Positions 1 through 6,351 of a stretch of DNA of 8,787 nucleotides are shown in pieces. How positions within the stretch are numbered: the stretch's first letter is position 1; the number at the start of each line of letters is the position of its first letter. Origin of the DNA: DASZTV01 sp036267875 (lineage in GTDB: Bacteria > Actinomycetota > Actinomycetes > JAFAQI01); the NCBI GenBank assembly GCA_036267875.1, contig DATAVE010000111.1, positions 1-8,787 of the forward strand. The letters run 5' to 3'. The notes under the pieces are model-generated. The model worked only from the letters and a program-made list of their open reading frames with translations, did not search any database and was not told where the DNA came from. Made by a program: the position numbers and the translations under genes.

Positions 1-411
1 TGCACCGCGCCCCGAGGCGGGTCGCGCGGCGACTCGCTGGCCCGCGACGATCTCGGTGAGCAGCTGCTCGACCCGCAGCTGATGCTCGCGATCGCGACGA
101 GCGTTCTCCTCGTTGCTGCGCACGAGGCGCGTCATCCAGTAGGAGAAGAACATTGCGACGCCGACGCCGAGCAGGCCGAGGCCCAGCAGACCGCCAGAGA
201 TCAGGTACGGCGTCTGCTCCCAGTCCAAGGTCGTCTGCGCCGCGCCGTACCAGCCGAGCAGGATCAGCCCGATGCCCAGCGGCAGCAGTGCGCTGCCGAT
301 CATCAGCAGCCACGAGTCCGACCATCGGATCCGGCTCGGTCGAAGCCCGGACAGCGACTCGCGCAGCTCGGTCAGGTTGGACTGCGCTGAGTCATCAAAC
401 CCCGTGCTCAC
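1..411 (-). CDS. Small two-helix membrane protein, unknown function (C-terminus beyond window)
   Basis: I do not recognise the family. The frame is open from a GTG at 411-409 to the window edge (137 codons, no stop), so the C-terminus is missing. The GTG overlaps the TGA of the preceding gene (GTGA) and has a ribosome site GAGGAG at 422-417, five bases upstream, which supports this start. The N-terminal ~33 residues are polar and end in a basic patch (RPSRIRW). Two hydrophobic segments follow, about residues 34-56 (SWLLMIGSALLPLGIGLILL) and 68-93 (glycine/leucine rich, ending FFSYWM). A charged segment follows (about 97-120, RSNEENARRDREHQLRVEQL), probably helical and possibly a short coiled coil. 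Two helices with a short loop (about 57-67) imply that both tails lie on the same side, probably the cytoplasm. It is the last visible gene of the transporter operon. A structural or regulatory membrane role is a guess. Confidence 0.8.
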   Translation of the reverse strand, partial: MSTGFDDSAQSNLTELRESLSGLRPSRIRWSDSWLLMIGSALLPLGIGLILLGWYGAAQTTLDWEQTPYLISGGLLGLGLLGVGVAMFFSYWMTRLVRSNEENARRDREHQLRVEQLLTEIVAGQRVAARPASGRGA

Positions 412-1694
412 TCGTTCTCCTCACAGTCGGCGCCGGCAGGTGCGCTGAGGAACCGGCCGGCAATCCGTGGCAGCGCGACGGCGCAGATGAGCATCGCGGC
501 GATCACTCCGAAGACCATCCAGCCGGTCGGACCGCCGGCGAGCAGGTTGTTGGCAGTGTTGGTGGTCGGCCCCGCGACGGACGGCGGCTCGTTGCCGCTA
601 CCCGTACCGACCGTCGTCTGGCCGTCCGGCGGAAGGCTGAAGGAACCGCCGCCTGGTGACGACGATCCGGGCGTGGTCGACGGCGGCGGAGCCGTCGCGG
701 TCGCCGGCGGGCCGAGGACACCCGGTGCGAACGATGCGGTCGCGCCGACCTGCGCGGCGGCGCGGCCAAGGGTCAGCGTGTAGGTCGTCGTCCCCGAGCC
801 CGGGTGATAGGTCAGCAAGACGGCGCCTGCGTCGTAGGACGCCGAGCCACCCGTGTGGGAGAACAGCGTCGGCGTGAACGTCGTCGACAGGTGCAGCGTC
901 GCGAGCGTCTTCGTCAGCAGCGAGGTGATCGCGTCCGTCGGGACGATCGACTTCGACAGGTGGATGCCGGCCTTGTCGATCGTCACGGGAATGCCGGCGA
1001 TCGTCACGTTGGCGACGGTCGTCGTGGCGTGGCCGTGTGAGGTCTTGCCGTTGCTGACGACGACAGCGTGTGAGGCCAGCGCACCGATCTTGATCAGCCC
1101 GCCGGCCAGGTTGATGCCGGCCAGCGTGCTGTCTGCGACGGCCCGGATCGTGCCCGGCCCGACCAGCTTCGCGGAGCTCGAGCCGGTGAACACGCCGAGT
1201 GAGCCGAGTAGCGGCAGCGCGAGGTTGGTCTTCGACAGGGCGGTCACCGCCGTGTGTGTCGCGCTCGACTCCATCACCGTGCCGGGGATCGTCTTGTTGA
1301 TCACGTGATGCGTGCCGGTGCTGTGCGTCTCGGCCTTCACCGGGTCGTTGAGGATCGTCACGAAGGCCGGTGCGCTCGGTTCGAGGACCTGAAGCGCCGT
1401 ACCGGCGTTGCCGCCGATGTCACCAGGCCAGGCGAGTGATGCGAGCCCGGCTCCGACGCCGCCGGTCGTGAGTGAGGAGTTGGCCTGCGGGATATCGAGC
1501 GAGACGCCCATGTAGATGCCGCTGATCCCGATGCCTGGAGCATTCGCAAGCGCGGTGTAGCTCAGCAGGTTGGACCCGACCGGCAGCAACGCATGAGTGG
1601 TGCGCGTCGAGATACCCATCGCTGCAGGCGCGACGCCGAGGGTCAGCGCTGCGGTCGCGGCGATGGTCGCGAGGATGGCTCGTCGCAGATTCAT
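408..1694 (-). CDS. Secreted, C-terminally membrane-anchored protein of unknown function, coupled to the ABC transporter
   Basis: 428 residues. The N-terminus is a signal peptide: basic MNLRR, hydrophobic core to about residue 21, and a likely signal peptidase site near APA (22-24). The exported part (about 26-327) is rich in Ala, Gly, Thr, Ser and Val, has no cysteine, and reads as beta-rich. A Pro/Ser/Gly/Thr linker spans about 328-388, followed by one membrane helix (about 391-409) and a short cytoplasmic tail. There is no LPXTG sorting motif. The segment around 190-245 (LAGGLIKIGALASHA, then TVANVTIAGIPVTID) resembles actinobacterial proteins I recall being labelled 'choice-of-anchor P'. 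That is memory-based and describes an architecture, not a function. The ATG overlaps the stop of the LivF-type ATPase (ATGA) and is preceded by GGGGAG. The length and lack of a two-lobe pattern argue against a Liv-type substrate-binding protein. It may bind substrate, the cell wall or the permease at the outer face of the membrane. Function unknown. Confidence 0.85.
   Translation of the reverse strand: MNLRRAILATIAATAALTLGVAPAAMGISTRTTHALLPVGSNLLSYTALANAPGIGISGIYMGVSLDIPQANSSLTTGGVGAGLASLAWPGDIGGNAGTALQVLEPSAPAFVTILNDPVKAETHSTGTHHVINKTIPGTVMESSATHTAVTALSKTNLALPLLGSLGVFTGSSSAKLVGPGTIRAVADSTLAGINLAGGLIKIGALASHAVVVSNGKTSHGHATTTVANVTIAGIPVTIDKAGIHLSKSIVPTDAITSLLTKTLATLHLSTTFTPTLFSHTGGSASYDAGAVLLTYHPGSGTTTYTLTLGRAAAQVGATASFAPGVLGPPATATAPPPSTTPGSSSPGGGSFSLPPDGQTTVGTGSGNEPPSVAGPTTNTANNLLAGGPTGWMVFGVIAAMLICAVALPRIAGRFLSAPAGADCEENE
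417..422 (-). promoter_or_regulatory. Ribosome binding site for the small membrane protein
   Basis: GAGGAG on the minus strand, five bases before the GTG at 411. It lies inside the last codons of the upstream gene, so the small protein can be translated by re-initiation after the upstream stop. It decides the start of a gene that has no ATG before residue 37. Confidence 0.65.
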
Positions 1695-2419
1695 GCGGAC
1701 TCCCCGAGGTAGGTCTCGTCGAGGCGGTCGGCGACGTCAGCGGGCTGTCCGACGCGGATGATGCGCCCGGCTGCCATGAGTACGGCGTAGTCGGCGATGG
1801 CGAGCGCGGTGTGGGCGAACTGCTCGACCAGCAACACGGTGATGCCGCGGTGGCGGACCTTGTCGACCAGCTCGTAAAGGTCGGCGACGATCTTCGGCGC
1901 CAACCCCATGGAGATCTCGTCGAGCAGCAGCAGCTTCGGCGACGTCGCGAGCGCCCGGGCCATCGCGAGCATCTGCTGCTCGCCGCCGGACATCGTGCCG
2001 GCGACCTGCTTGCGACGCTCGGCCAGTCGCGGGAACTGCTCGTAGGCGATCTCGGCGACGTCGTGCGCCGACTTGTCACCGGCGTAGGTCACTAGGCGCA
2101 GGTTCTCGGCGACCGTCAGCCGCGGGAAGATGCCGCGGCCCTCGGGGATCAGACACACGCCGGCGCGGGCGAGCGCGGCCGGGCTGGCGCCATTGATGTG
2201 CACTCCGGCGATGTGGACGTGCCCGCGGGTCGGCCGGATCCGACCGCTCGCGACCCCGAGCGTCGTGGACTTGCCCGCGCCGTTCGCGCCGAGCAGGGCG
2301 ACGATGCTGCCGGCGGGGACGACGAGGTCGATGTCGTGCAGCACGGTGATCCGGCCGTAGCCGGCACGCACGCCGCGGAACTCGAGAGCTGGCGCCGGGG
2401 TTAGCTCAGTTGCTGGCAC
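1691..2419 (-). CDS. livF: Branched-chain-type ABC transporter ATPase (LivF family)
   Basis: 242-residue cytoplasmic ATPase that would power the LivH-LivM permease encoded just upstream. Visible motifs are Walker A GANGAGKST (44-52), the LivF-type PEGRGIFPRLTVAENL segment (92-107) in the Q-loop region, signature MSGGEQQM (143-150), and Walker B KLLLLDEIS (162-170) with D167 and E168. LLVEQ (196-200) stands where many ABC ATPases have the switch histidine. PEGR and VEQ are typical of LivF rather than LivG, and the length fits. The start is a GTG at 2419 with a strong AAAGGAG seven bases upstream, giving a 14-base overlap with the permease gene. The symbol reflects family only. The substrate need not be an amino acid, since Liv-type systems in actinobacteria also serve amides, urea, aromatic acids and other compounds. 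Confidence 0.93.
   Translation of the reverse strand: MPATELTPAPALEFRGVRAGYGRITVLHDIDLVVPAGSIVALLGANGAGKSTTLGVASGRIRPTRGHVHIAGVHINGASPAALARAGVCLIPEGRGIFPRLTVAENLRLVTYAGDKSAHDVAEIAYEQFPRLAERRKQVAGTMSGGEQQMLAMARALATSPKLLLLDEISMGLAPKIVADLYELVDKVRHRGITVLLVEQFAHTALAIADYAVLMAAGRIIRVGQPADVADRLDETYLGESA
1700..1705 (-). promoter_or_regulatory. Ribosome binding site for the anchored secreted protein
   Basis: GGGGAG on the minus strand, five bases before the ATG at 1694, lying inside the end of the ATPase gene. It supports the ATG that overlaps the ATPase stop as the true start. The signal peptide that begins exactly there supports it too. Confidence 0.6.
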
Positions 2420-4307
2420 CGGCGAGCTCCTTTCGCTCGACCACAGCCGGGAGCTCGAAGCGCGGCCGGCGTGCCATCAGGCGACCGACCTCGCCGGCGA
2501 ACCCGGCAGGGAAGCGCCCGATGAACAGCGACGCGATCCCGGTCACGAGGAACGCCAAGCCACCCAACGACGGGACGTGCTGCTGCACGACCGGCAGCAC
2601 GGCCGTCACGACGCCGGCGATGAGCGCACCGGTGATCGTCTTCACCCCGCCGACGCGCAGCAAGAGATAGATGACGGCGCTCTGCAAGGTCGCGAAGTCG
2701 TTGGTGCTGACGATCTGCGCGCCGAGCCCGCCGAACAGCGCACCCGCCAATCCAGCGAGACCGGAGGACACCGCGAACACGACGAGCTTGAGTCGGGTGA
2801 TCCGAAGCCCGATCGTCGCGCAGGCCGCTGGAGAGTCGTCGAGTGCGGCAAGCTGCCGGCCGTAGCGGCCGCGGCGTACCGCGAGCAGGCCGATGCCGAC
2901 GGCAAGGAAGACGGCGCTGCAGAAGATGAAGTACGAGCGGTCGGAGCCGAGATCGAGGCCCGGGATCGACAGCCGATGGACATCGAGGCTGCCGCCCGAG
3001 CCGAAGTGCTGGCCGAAGAACGAGATGTCCATGATCTCGCCGAATGCGAACGTCGCGAGCGCGAGGAACAGGCCGCGCAGCCGCAGCGTCGGAAGTGCGA
3101 CCAGTGCGCCGACGGCCGCACTCACCAGGACCGCGAGGACGAGCCCGAAGATCGTGTGCGAGCCGGCCTTGGCCATCATGTAGGCGCCGACACCGGCGAA
3201 GGTCAGCACGCACAGCGAGGTCTGCCCGCCGTATCCGGACAGCAGGACGAGCGACGTCGCGATCAGCGCCATGACGACCGCGAGTGATGCGGTCTCGAGG
3301 TTGGTGTCGCTCAGCGTGCGTGACAGCACGATCGCGATGACCAGCCCGACTCCAGCCACCATCAGCGACTGGACGAACGACGGGATCGACGGCAGCCGCC
3401 GGGCTGCGGTCACGCCCGCGCGCAATGGGTCGGGTCGCAAGAAGACGAGTACGGCGAACAGCAGCAGCATCGGCATGCCCTGCTGGAGCGTGATCTCGAT
3501 CGACTGGTGGTTGTCGAGATGCAGCTGCGAGGAGTAGCCGACCGCGTAGGAGATCGCGAGGCCGAGGACCAGCGCGCCGACCGTCGCGCGCGGCAAGCTA
3601 CGCAGCCGGCCGATCATGGCGGCGGCGTAGCCGTTCACGACCAGCAGCGTCATGTTGAGGATGTTCATCTGGATCAGCGGCACGAGCAGCACGCCGGCCA
3701 GCGCGGCGAGCATCGAGCTCAGCGCCCATGCGACCTGCTGCACCTTGGCCGGCTCCTCGCCGTACAGGGACAGCAGGTCTGGGTTGTCGACGGCGGCGCG
3801 CATCGCCATGCCGAGCCGCGTGCGGGTGAACATCAGCCGCAACCCGACCGCGATCGCGATGGCCGTGGCGATGATCAGCAGCTGCATCGCGTTGATGTTG
3901 AGGATGCCGATCGTGATCGAGCCGTTGCCCGCCCACGACGGCACGTTGCGTGCGGACGTCGGCTTCCAGATCGCGTTGGCCGCGCCGAGCAATACGAGCA
4001 GCAGCGCAAGGGTCAGCGCGAGCGACTGATCGGCGCCGGAGCTTCGGCCATTGAAGAGAAACCGCGCGACGAGGATTCCGAACAGCGGTGCGAGGACGCC
4101 GAGCACGATCAGCAGCGAGAACCCGAGGGGGATGTTCCAGGCCTGCCAGAGCTGCCAGAACGAAAAGGCGCCCATCATGCCCATCGCACCTTGGGCGAAG
4201 TTGAAGACGCCGGCGGTCGTGTAGGTCACGACCAGGCCGGCCGCGGTCAGCGCGTAGACGCAGCCGGAGACAAGGCCGACCAGCGTCAGAGCGACGAACG
4301 TCGTCAC
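2406..4307 (-). CDS. Fused LivH-LivM branched-chain-type ABC permease
   Basis: Single polypeptide of 633 residues carrying both permease halves. The LivH-like half is about residues 1-290, with LVVTYTTAGVFNFAQGAMGMMGAF-type residues at 25-48 and the cytoplasmic TRLGMAMRAAVDNPDLL coupling region at 163-179. A linker (about 291-312) follows. The LivM-like half is about 313-605, with LSGYGGQTSLCVLTFAGVGAY at 356-376 and the coupling segment RRGRYGRQLAALDDSPAACA at 478-497. Many hydrophobic helices are evident, and the last ~30 residues are a polar cytoplasmic tail. In E. coli these halves are separate proteins; fused forms are known. The frame extends upstream to a TTG at 4325. I prefer the GTG at 4307: the protein then begins MTTFVALTLVGLVSG like LivH proteins, AGGGTGA lies just before it, and the longer start would run into the inverted repeat at 4325-4350. 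Transported substrate unknown. Confidence 0.9.
   Translation of the reverse strand: MTTFVALTLVGLVSGCVYALTAAGLVVTYTTAGVFNFAQGAMGMMGAFSFWQLWQAWNIPLGFSLLIVLGVLAPLFGILVARFLFNGRSSGADQSLALTLALLLVLLGAANAIWKPTSARNVPSWAGNGSITIGILNINAMQLLIIATAIAIAVGLRLMFTRTRLGMAMRAAVDNPDLLSLYGEEPAKVQQVAWALSSMLAALAGVLLVPLIQMNILNMTLLVVNGYAAAMIGRLRSLPRATVGALVLGLAISYAVGYSSQLHLDNHQSIEITLQQGMPMLLLFAVLVFLRPDPLRAGVTAARRLPSIPSFVQSLMVAGVGLVIAIVLSRTLSDTNLETASLAVVMALIATSLVLLSGYGGQTSLCVLTFAGVGAYMMAKAGSHTIFGLVLAVLVSAAVGALVALPTLRLRGLFLALATFAFGEIMDISFFGQHFGSGGSLDVHRLSIPGLDLGSDRSYFIFCSAVFLAVGIGLLAVRRGRYGRQLAALDDSPAACATIGLRITRLKLVVFAVSSGLAGLAGALFGGLGAQIVSTNDFATLQSAVIYLLLRVGGVKTITGALIAGVVTAVLPVVQQHVPSLGGLAFLVTGIASLFIGRFPAGFAGEVGRLMARRPRFELPAVVERKELAGASN
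2427..2433 (-). promoter_or_regulatory. Strong ribosome binding site for the LivF-type ATPase
   Basis: AAAGGAG on the minus strand, seven bases before the GTG at 2419. It is the best Shine-Dalgarno match seen at any junction in the window and fixes a GTG start that lies inside the end of the permease gene. Confidence 0.7.
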
Positions 4308-4324
4308 GGCTTCACCCTGCCACA

Positions 4325-4350
4325 ACTTGCATGCACTGTCGCATGTAAGT
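4325..4350. promoter_or_regulatory. Candidate operator: 10-bp inverted repeat upstream of livHM
   Basis: Arms ACTTGCATGC (4325-4334) and GCATGTAAGT (4341-4350) pair at nine of ten positions across a 6-base spacer (ACTGTC). The element fills much of the 67-base gap between the tetR stop and the permease start, and its size and symmetry suit a TetR-family dimer. Bases 4340-4351 recur exactly at 5066-5077 in the tetR/dehydrogenase gap. A terminator is unlikely: the arms are AT-mixed, the loop is short and no T tract follows on either strand. Binding by the neighbouring TetR protein is inference. Confidence 0.55.
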
Positions 4351-4374
4351 GAGGTACGCCGAGAAGCGCCGCGG

Positions 4375-5010
4375 TCATTCGAGTCCGGCGCCGGCGACGA
4401 GCTGGTCCCGGGCGGCGGGCCACAGCCGGCGGATCCGTCGCTCGCTGGTGACGGCGCGCATCAGCCACAGCCCCCGGATCATCGCGAAGCCGTTGATCAG
4501 CAGATGCGGCGCCTCTGGCAAGGCGGTGAACTCCGGGGCGACGGTCTCGGCCGTCTCCACGAGGTGGCGGCTGATCTCCTTCTGGAACCGGTCGAGGTGC
4601 TCGGCGAGCTCGGAGTCGGTGCGGGAGGCGACCCACAGCTCGATCAGCGCGGTCGACGCGATGCCGGCGTTGAGCTCCCAGAGCCGGTTGAGTAGTAACT
4701 CGTACTGCTCTCTTACCGACTCCGAGCGTTTCGGCGGCTGCGCGATCAGCTCGGCGATCAGTTGGTCGGTGATGTGGCGCAGCGCCTGGACGACCAGGTC
4801 GGCCTTGGTGGCGAAGTAGTGCGCCTGGGCGCCTCGCGTGACTCCGGCGCGAGCGACGACCGAGGCGGTGGTGAGGTTGGCGTAGCCGACCGCGTCGAGC
4901 TCCTGCAAGGTCGCATCGAGCAGCGCCCGGCGGGTGGTGGCGCGGCGCTCTGCCTGGGTGCGACGGACCTTCGGCGTCTCCCGGGAGGCGATGTCAGTGT
5001 CCGTCGCCAT
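4375..5010 (-). CDS. TetR-family transcriptional regulator
   Basis: 211 residues from the ATG at 5010. The N-terminal DNA-binding domain is clear: RRTQAERRATTRRALLDATL (16-35) forms the first helix, and LTTASVVARAGVTRGAQAHYF (46-66) is the helix-turn-helix, followed by ATKADLV. The C-terminal ligand domain (about 75-211) is helical and not diagnostic of ligand. TetR proteins beside acyl-CoA dehydrogenase and synthetase genes usually repress catabolic genes and are released by an acyl-CoA or the free substrate. That role is inferred here from position. A GTG at 5028 would add six residues (MVTVSR) but has no better ribosome site. The ATG has a TACTGT element seven bases upstream that would suit a leaderless message. 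The gene is divergent from the dehydrogenase operon and points toward livHM. Confidence 0.9.
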   Translation of the reverse strand: MATDTDIASRETPKVRRTQAERRATTRRALLDATLQELDAVGYANLTTASVVARAGVTRGAQAHYFATKADLVVQALRHITDQLIAELIAQPPKRSESVREQYELLLNRLWELNAGIASTALIELWVASRTDSELAEHLDRFQKEISRHLVETAETVAPEFTALPEAPHLLINGFAMIRGLWLMRAVTSERRIRRLWPAARDQLVAGAGLE

Positions 5011-5017
5011 GCGGCTG

Positions 5018-5023
5018 ACAGTA
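5018..5023 (-). promoter_or_regulatory. Possible -10 element for a leaderless tetR transcript
   Basis: TACTGT on the minus strand matches the TAnnnT -10 pattern and lies seven bases before the ATG at 5010. Transcription would therefore start on or next to the start codon. No Shine-Dalgarno is visible before this ATG, which fits. No good -35 is seen at 17-18 bases, so the call is weak. Confidence 0.3.
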
Positions 5024-5050
5024 ACCACTGGCGAGGTTCAGCGGTAGCGA

Positions 5051-5076
5051 ACATACGTTCAGAGCCGCATGTAAGT
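5051..5076. promoter_or_regulatory. Candidate second operator between tetR and the dehydrogenase operon
   Basis: The right arm GCATGTAAGT (5067-5076) is identical to the right arm of the element at 4341-4350. At the same 6-base spacing, the left position ACATACGTTC (5051-5060) matches the ideal mirror ACTTACATGC at seven of ten bases. An overlapping 12-bp near-palindrome GAACATACGTTC (5049-5060) could be an alternative or additional site. The element lies between the two divergent starts, so a bound dimer could affect both promoters. Assignment to the TetR protein is inference. Confidence 0.45.
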
Positions 5077-5083
5077 GCCTGCC

Positions 5084-5112
5084 TTGACCGGATGTTTCCG
5101 CTACGAAAGATT
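5084..5112 (+). promoter_or_regulatory. Possible promoter of the acyl-CoA dehydrogenase operon
   Basis: TTGACC (5084-5089) is a near-consensus -35 hexamer. After 17 bases comes AAGATT (5107-5112), a poor -10 that keeps the key A at position 2 and T at position 6. Six bases then separate it from the ATG at 5119, so the transcript would be essentially leaderless. This fits the lack of a convincing Shine-Dalgarno. The -10 is weak and no experiment supports it. Confidence 0.35.
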
Positions 5113-5118
5113 GACGGC

Positions 5119-6351
5119 ATGGACTTCGAGGACACACCGGATGAGGCGGCGTACCGCGCAACCGTGCGCAACTACATCGAGACGCACCGCGACGAGCTGA
5201 TGTCGATCAACGAGGGCGGTCGGCGCGCGATCGATCTCGACGCGGCGAAGAAGCACCAAGCGCTGATGTACGACGGTGGCCTCGTCGGCGTGACCTGGCC
5301 GAAGGAGTACGGCGGCCAGGGCGGCACTCAGATGCAGCAGGCGATCGTCAACCAGGAGACGGCGAAGGCCGGACTCGCCGGCTTCGTCGGCGTGATCGGG
5401 CTGGGCATGTGCGGTCCCACGGTGATCGCTCACGGCAGCGACGACCAGAAGAGCCGCTACCTCGGCCGGTTGCTCCGCGGCGAGGACGTGTGGTGCCAGC
5501 TGTTCAGCGAGCCGGCGTCGGGCAGCGACCTGGCCGCCCTTCGCACCAAGGCGGTCAAGGGCGACGGCGGCAGCTGGCGGGTCAACGGGCAGAAGGTCTG
5601 GACCACACTCGCGCAGGTCTCCGACTACGGCATCTTGCTCACGCGGACCGACCCGGACGTCGCGAAACATCGCGGCCTGACGATGTTCGTCGTCGACATG
5701 CACGCTCCGGGCGTGACGGTCCGGCCGCTGCGTCAGATGAGCGGCGTCTCGGAGTTCAACGAGGTCTTCTTCGACGACGTCGAGATCGCTGATGAGGAGC
5801 GACTGGGCGAGGTCGGCGACGGCTGGCGGGTCGCCCTCACCACGCTGATGAGCGAGCGGCTCTCACTCGGTGGCGGCGGCACCGACGTCGGTACCAGCCT
5901 CGACGCCGCGGCAGCACACGTCGCGAAGCGGATCGGCGCGCTCCCCGAGGGGCGCCAGGCGCTGGTCCGCCAGGAGTTCGGTCGCCAGTACGCCGCCTCG
6001 CTCGCAACGCGCTACACCGGCTACCGGCAGCTGTCGGCGATCTCCAAGGGCGCGATGCCCGGACCCGAGGCCAGCGCGGGCAAGCTGGCCGGCACCAAGA
6101 CCGGACGGGCGCTTGCCGACCTCGGCGTCCGGCTGCTCGGCGACGAGGGTGTCTACGCGACGACCGCCGAAGGCGACGGCCGCTGGCAGAGCTCGCAGGC
6201 CGGGTTGCCGGGCATGGCGATCGCGGGCGGCACGGACGAGATCCTGCGCAACGTGCTTGGCGAACGAGTGCTCGGGTTGCCGCCGGAGCCTCGTGCGGAC
6301 AAGGGCATGTCGTTCAAGGACAGCCTCAACATCGGCGGGGCAGCAAAGTGA
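5119..6351 (+). CDS. Acyl-CoA dehydrogenase, catalytic-type subunit (FadE family)
   Basis: 410-residue cytoplasmic FAD enzyme, expected to introduce the alpha-beta double bond into an acyl-CoA. The N-terminal helical domain is about 1-120 (LVGVTWPKEYGGQGGT at 55-70). The flavin-binding middle domain begins with WCQLFSEPASGSDLAALRT (125-143) and includes GQKVWTT (157-163). The C-terminal helical domain starts near 235. The usual MCAD-type catalytic Glu position is glycine (AIAGGTDEILRN, 367-378). Instead E246 in LMSERLSLGGG aligns with the catalytic Glu of isovaleryl-CoA dehydrogenase, the placement I also recall for the catalytic subunits of actinobacterial heterotetrameric steroid dehydrogenases. 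The frame is open far upstream across tetR, but the family-typical N-terminus MDFEDTPDEAAYRATVR begins at 5119. An ATG at 5092 adding nine residues is less likely. It overlaps the next gene by GTGA, which supports partnership with that subunit. Confidence 0.92.
   Translation: MDFEDTPDEAAYRATVRNYIETHRDELMSINEGGRRAIDLDAAKKHQALMYDGGLVGVTWPKEYGGQGGTQMQQAIVNQETAKAGLAGFVGVIGLGMCGPTVIAHGSDDQKSRYLGRLLRGEDVWCQLFSEPASGSDLAALRTKAVKGDGGSWRVNGQKVWTTLAQVSDYGILLTRTDPDVAKHRGLTMFVVDMHAPGVTVRPLRQMSGVSEFNEVFFDDVEIADEERLGEVGDGWRVALTTLMSERLSLGGGGTDVGTSLDAAAAHVAKRIGALPEGRQALVRQEFGRQYAASLATRYTGYRQLSAISKGAMPGPEASAGKLAGTKTGRALADLGVRLLGDEGVYATTAEGDGRWQSSQAGLPGMAIAGGTDEILRNVLGERVLGLPPEPRADKGMSFKDSLNIGGAAK

Noticed and set aside
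82..659. Plus-strand open frames across the left end
   Set aside because: They are Arg/Ala/Gln-rich shadows. The minus strand gives a coherent two-helix protein with a ribosome site and coupled start.
4325..4350. Inverted repeat considered as a tetR transcription terminator
   Set aside because: The stem is only moderately G+C rich, the loop is six bases and no T run follows. The repeated core at a second promoter region favours an operator.
3507..4352. Plus-strand open frame (281 codons) opposite the permease gene
   Set aside because: Its translation is highly polar and Asp/Glu/Arg/Gln-rich, typical of antisense to hydrophobic membrane codons. No motif or ribosome site was seen.
5049..5060. 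Near-palindrome considered as a KstR cholesterol-regulon operator
   Set aside because: The AAC and GTT half-sites are separated by four bases instead of two, and the outer T/A positions do not match. Calling it a KstR site would be overreach.
4762..5118. Upstream extension of the first dehydrogenase frame, giving a 529-residue protein
   Set aside because: The added ~119 residues lie antisense to tetR, are low in family character, and precede a textbook dehydrogenase N-terminus at 5119. Open frames opposite high-G+C genes are common.
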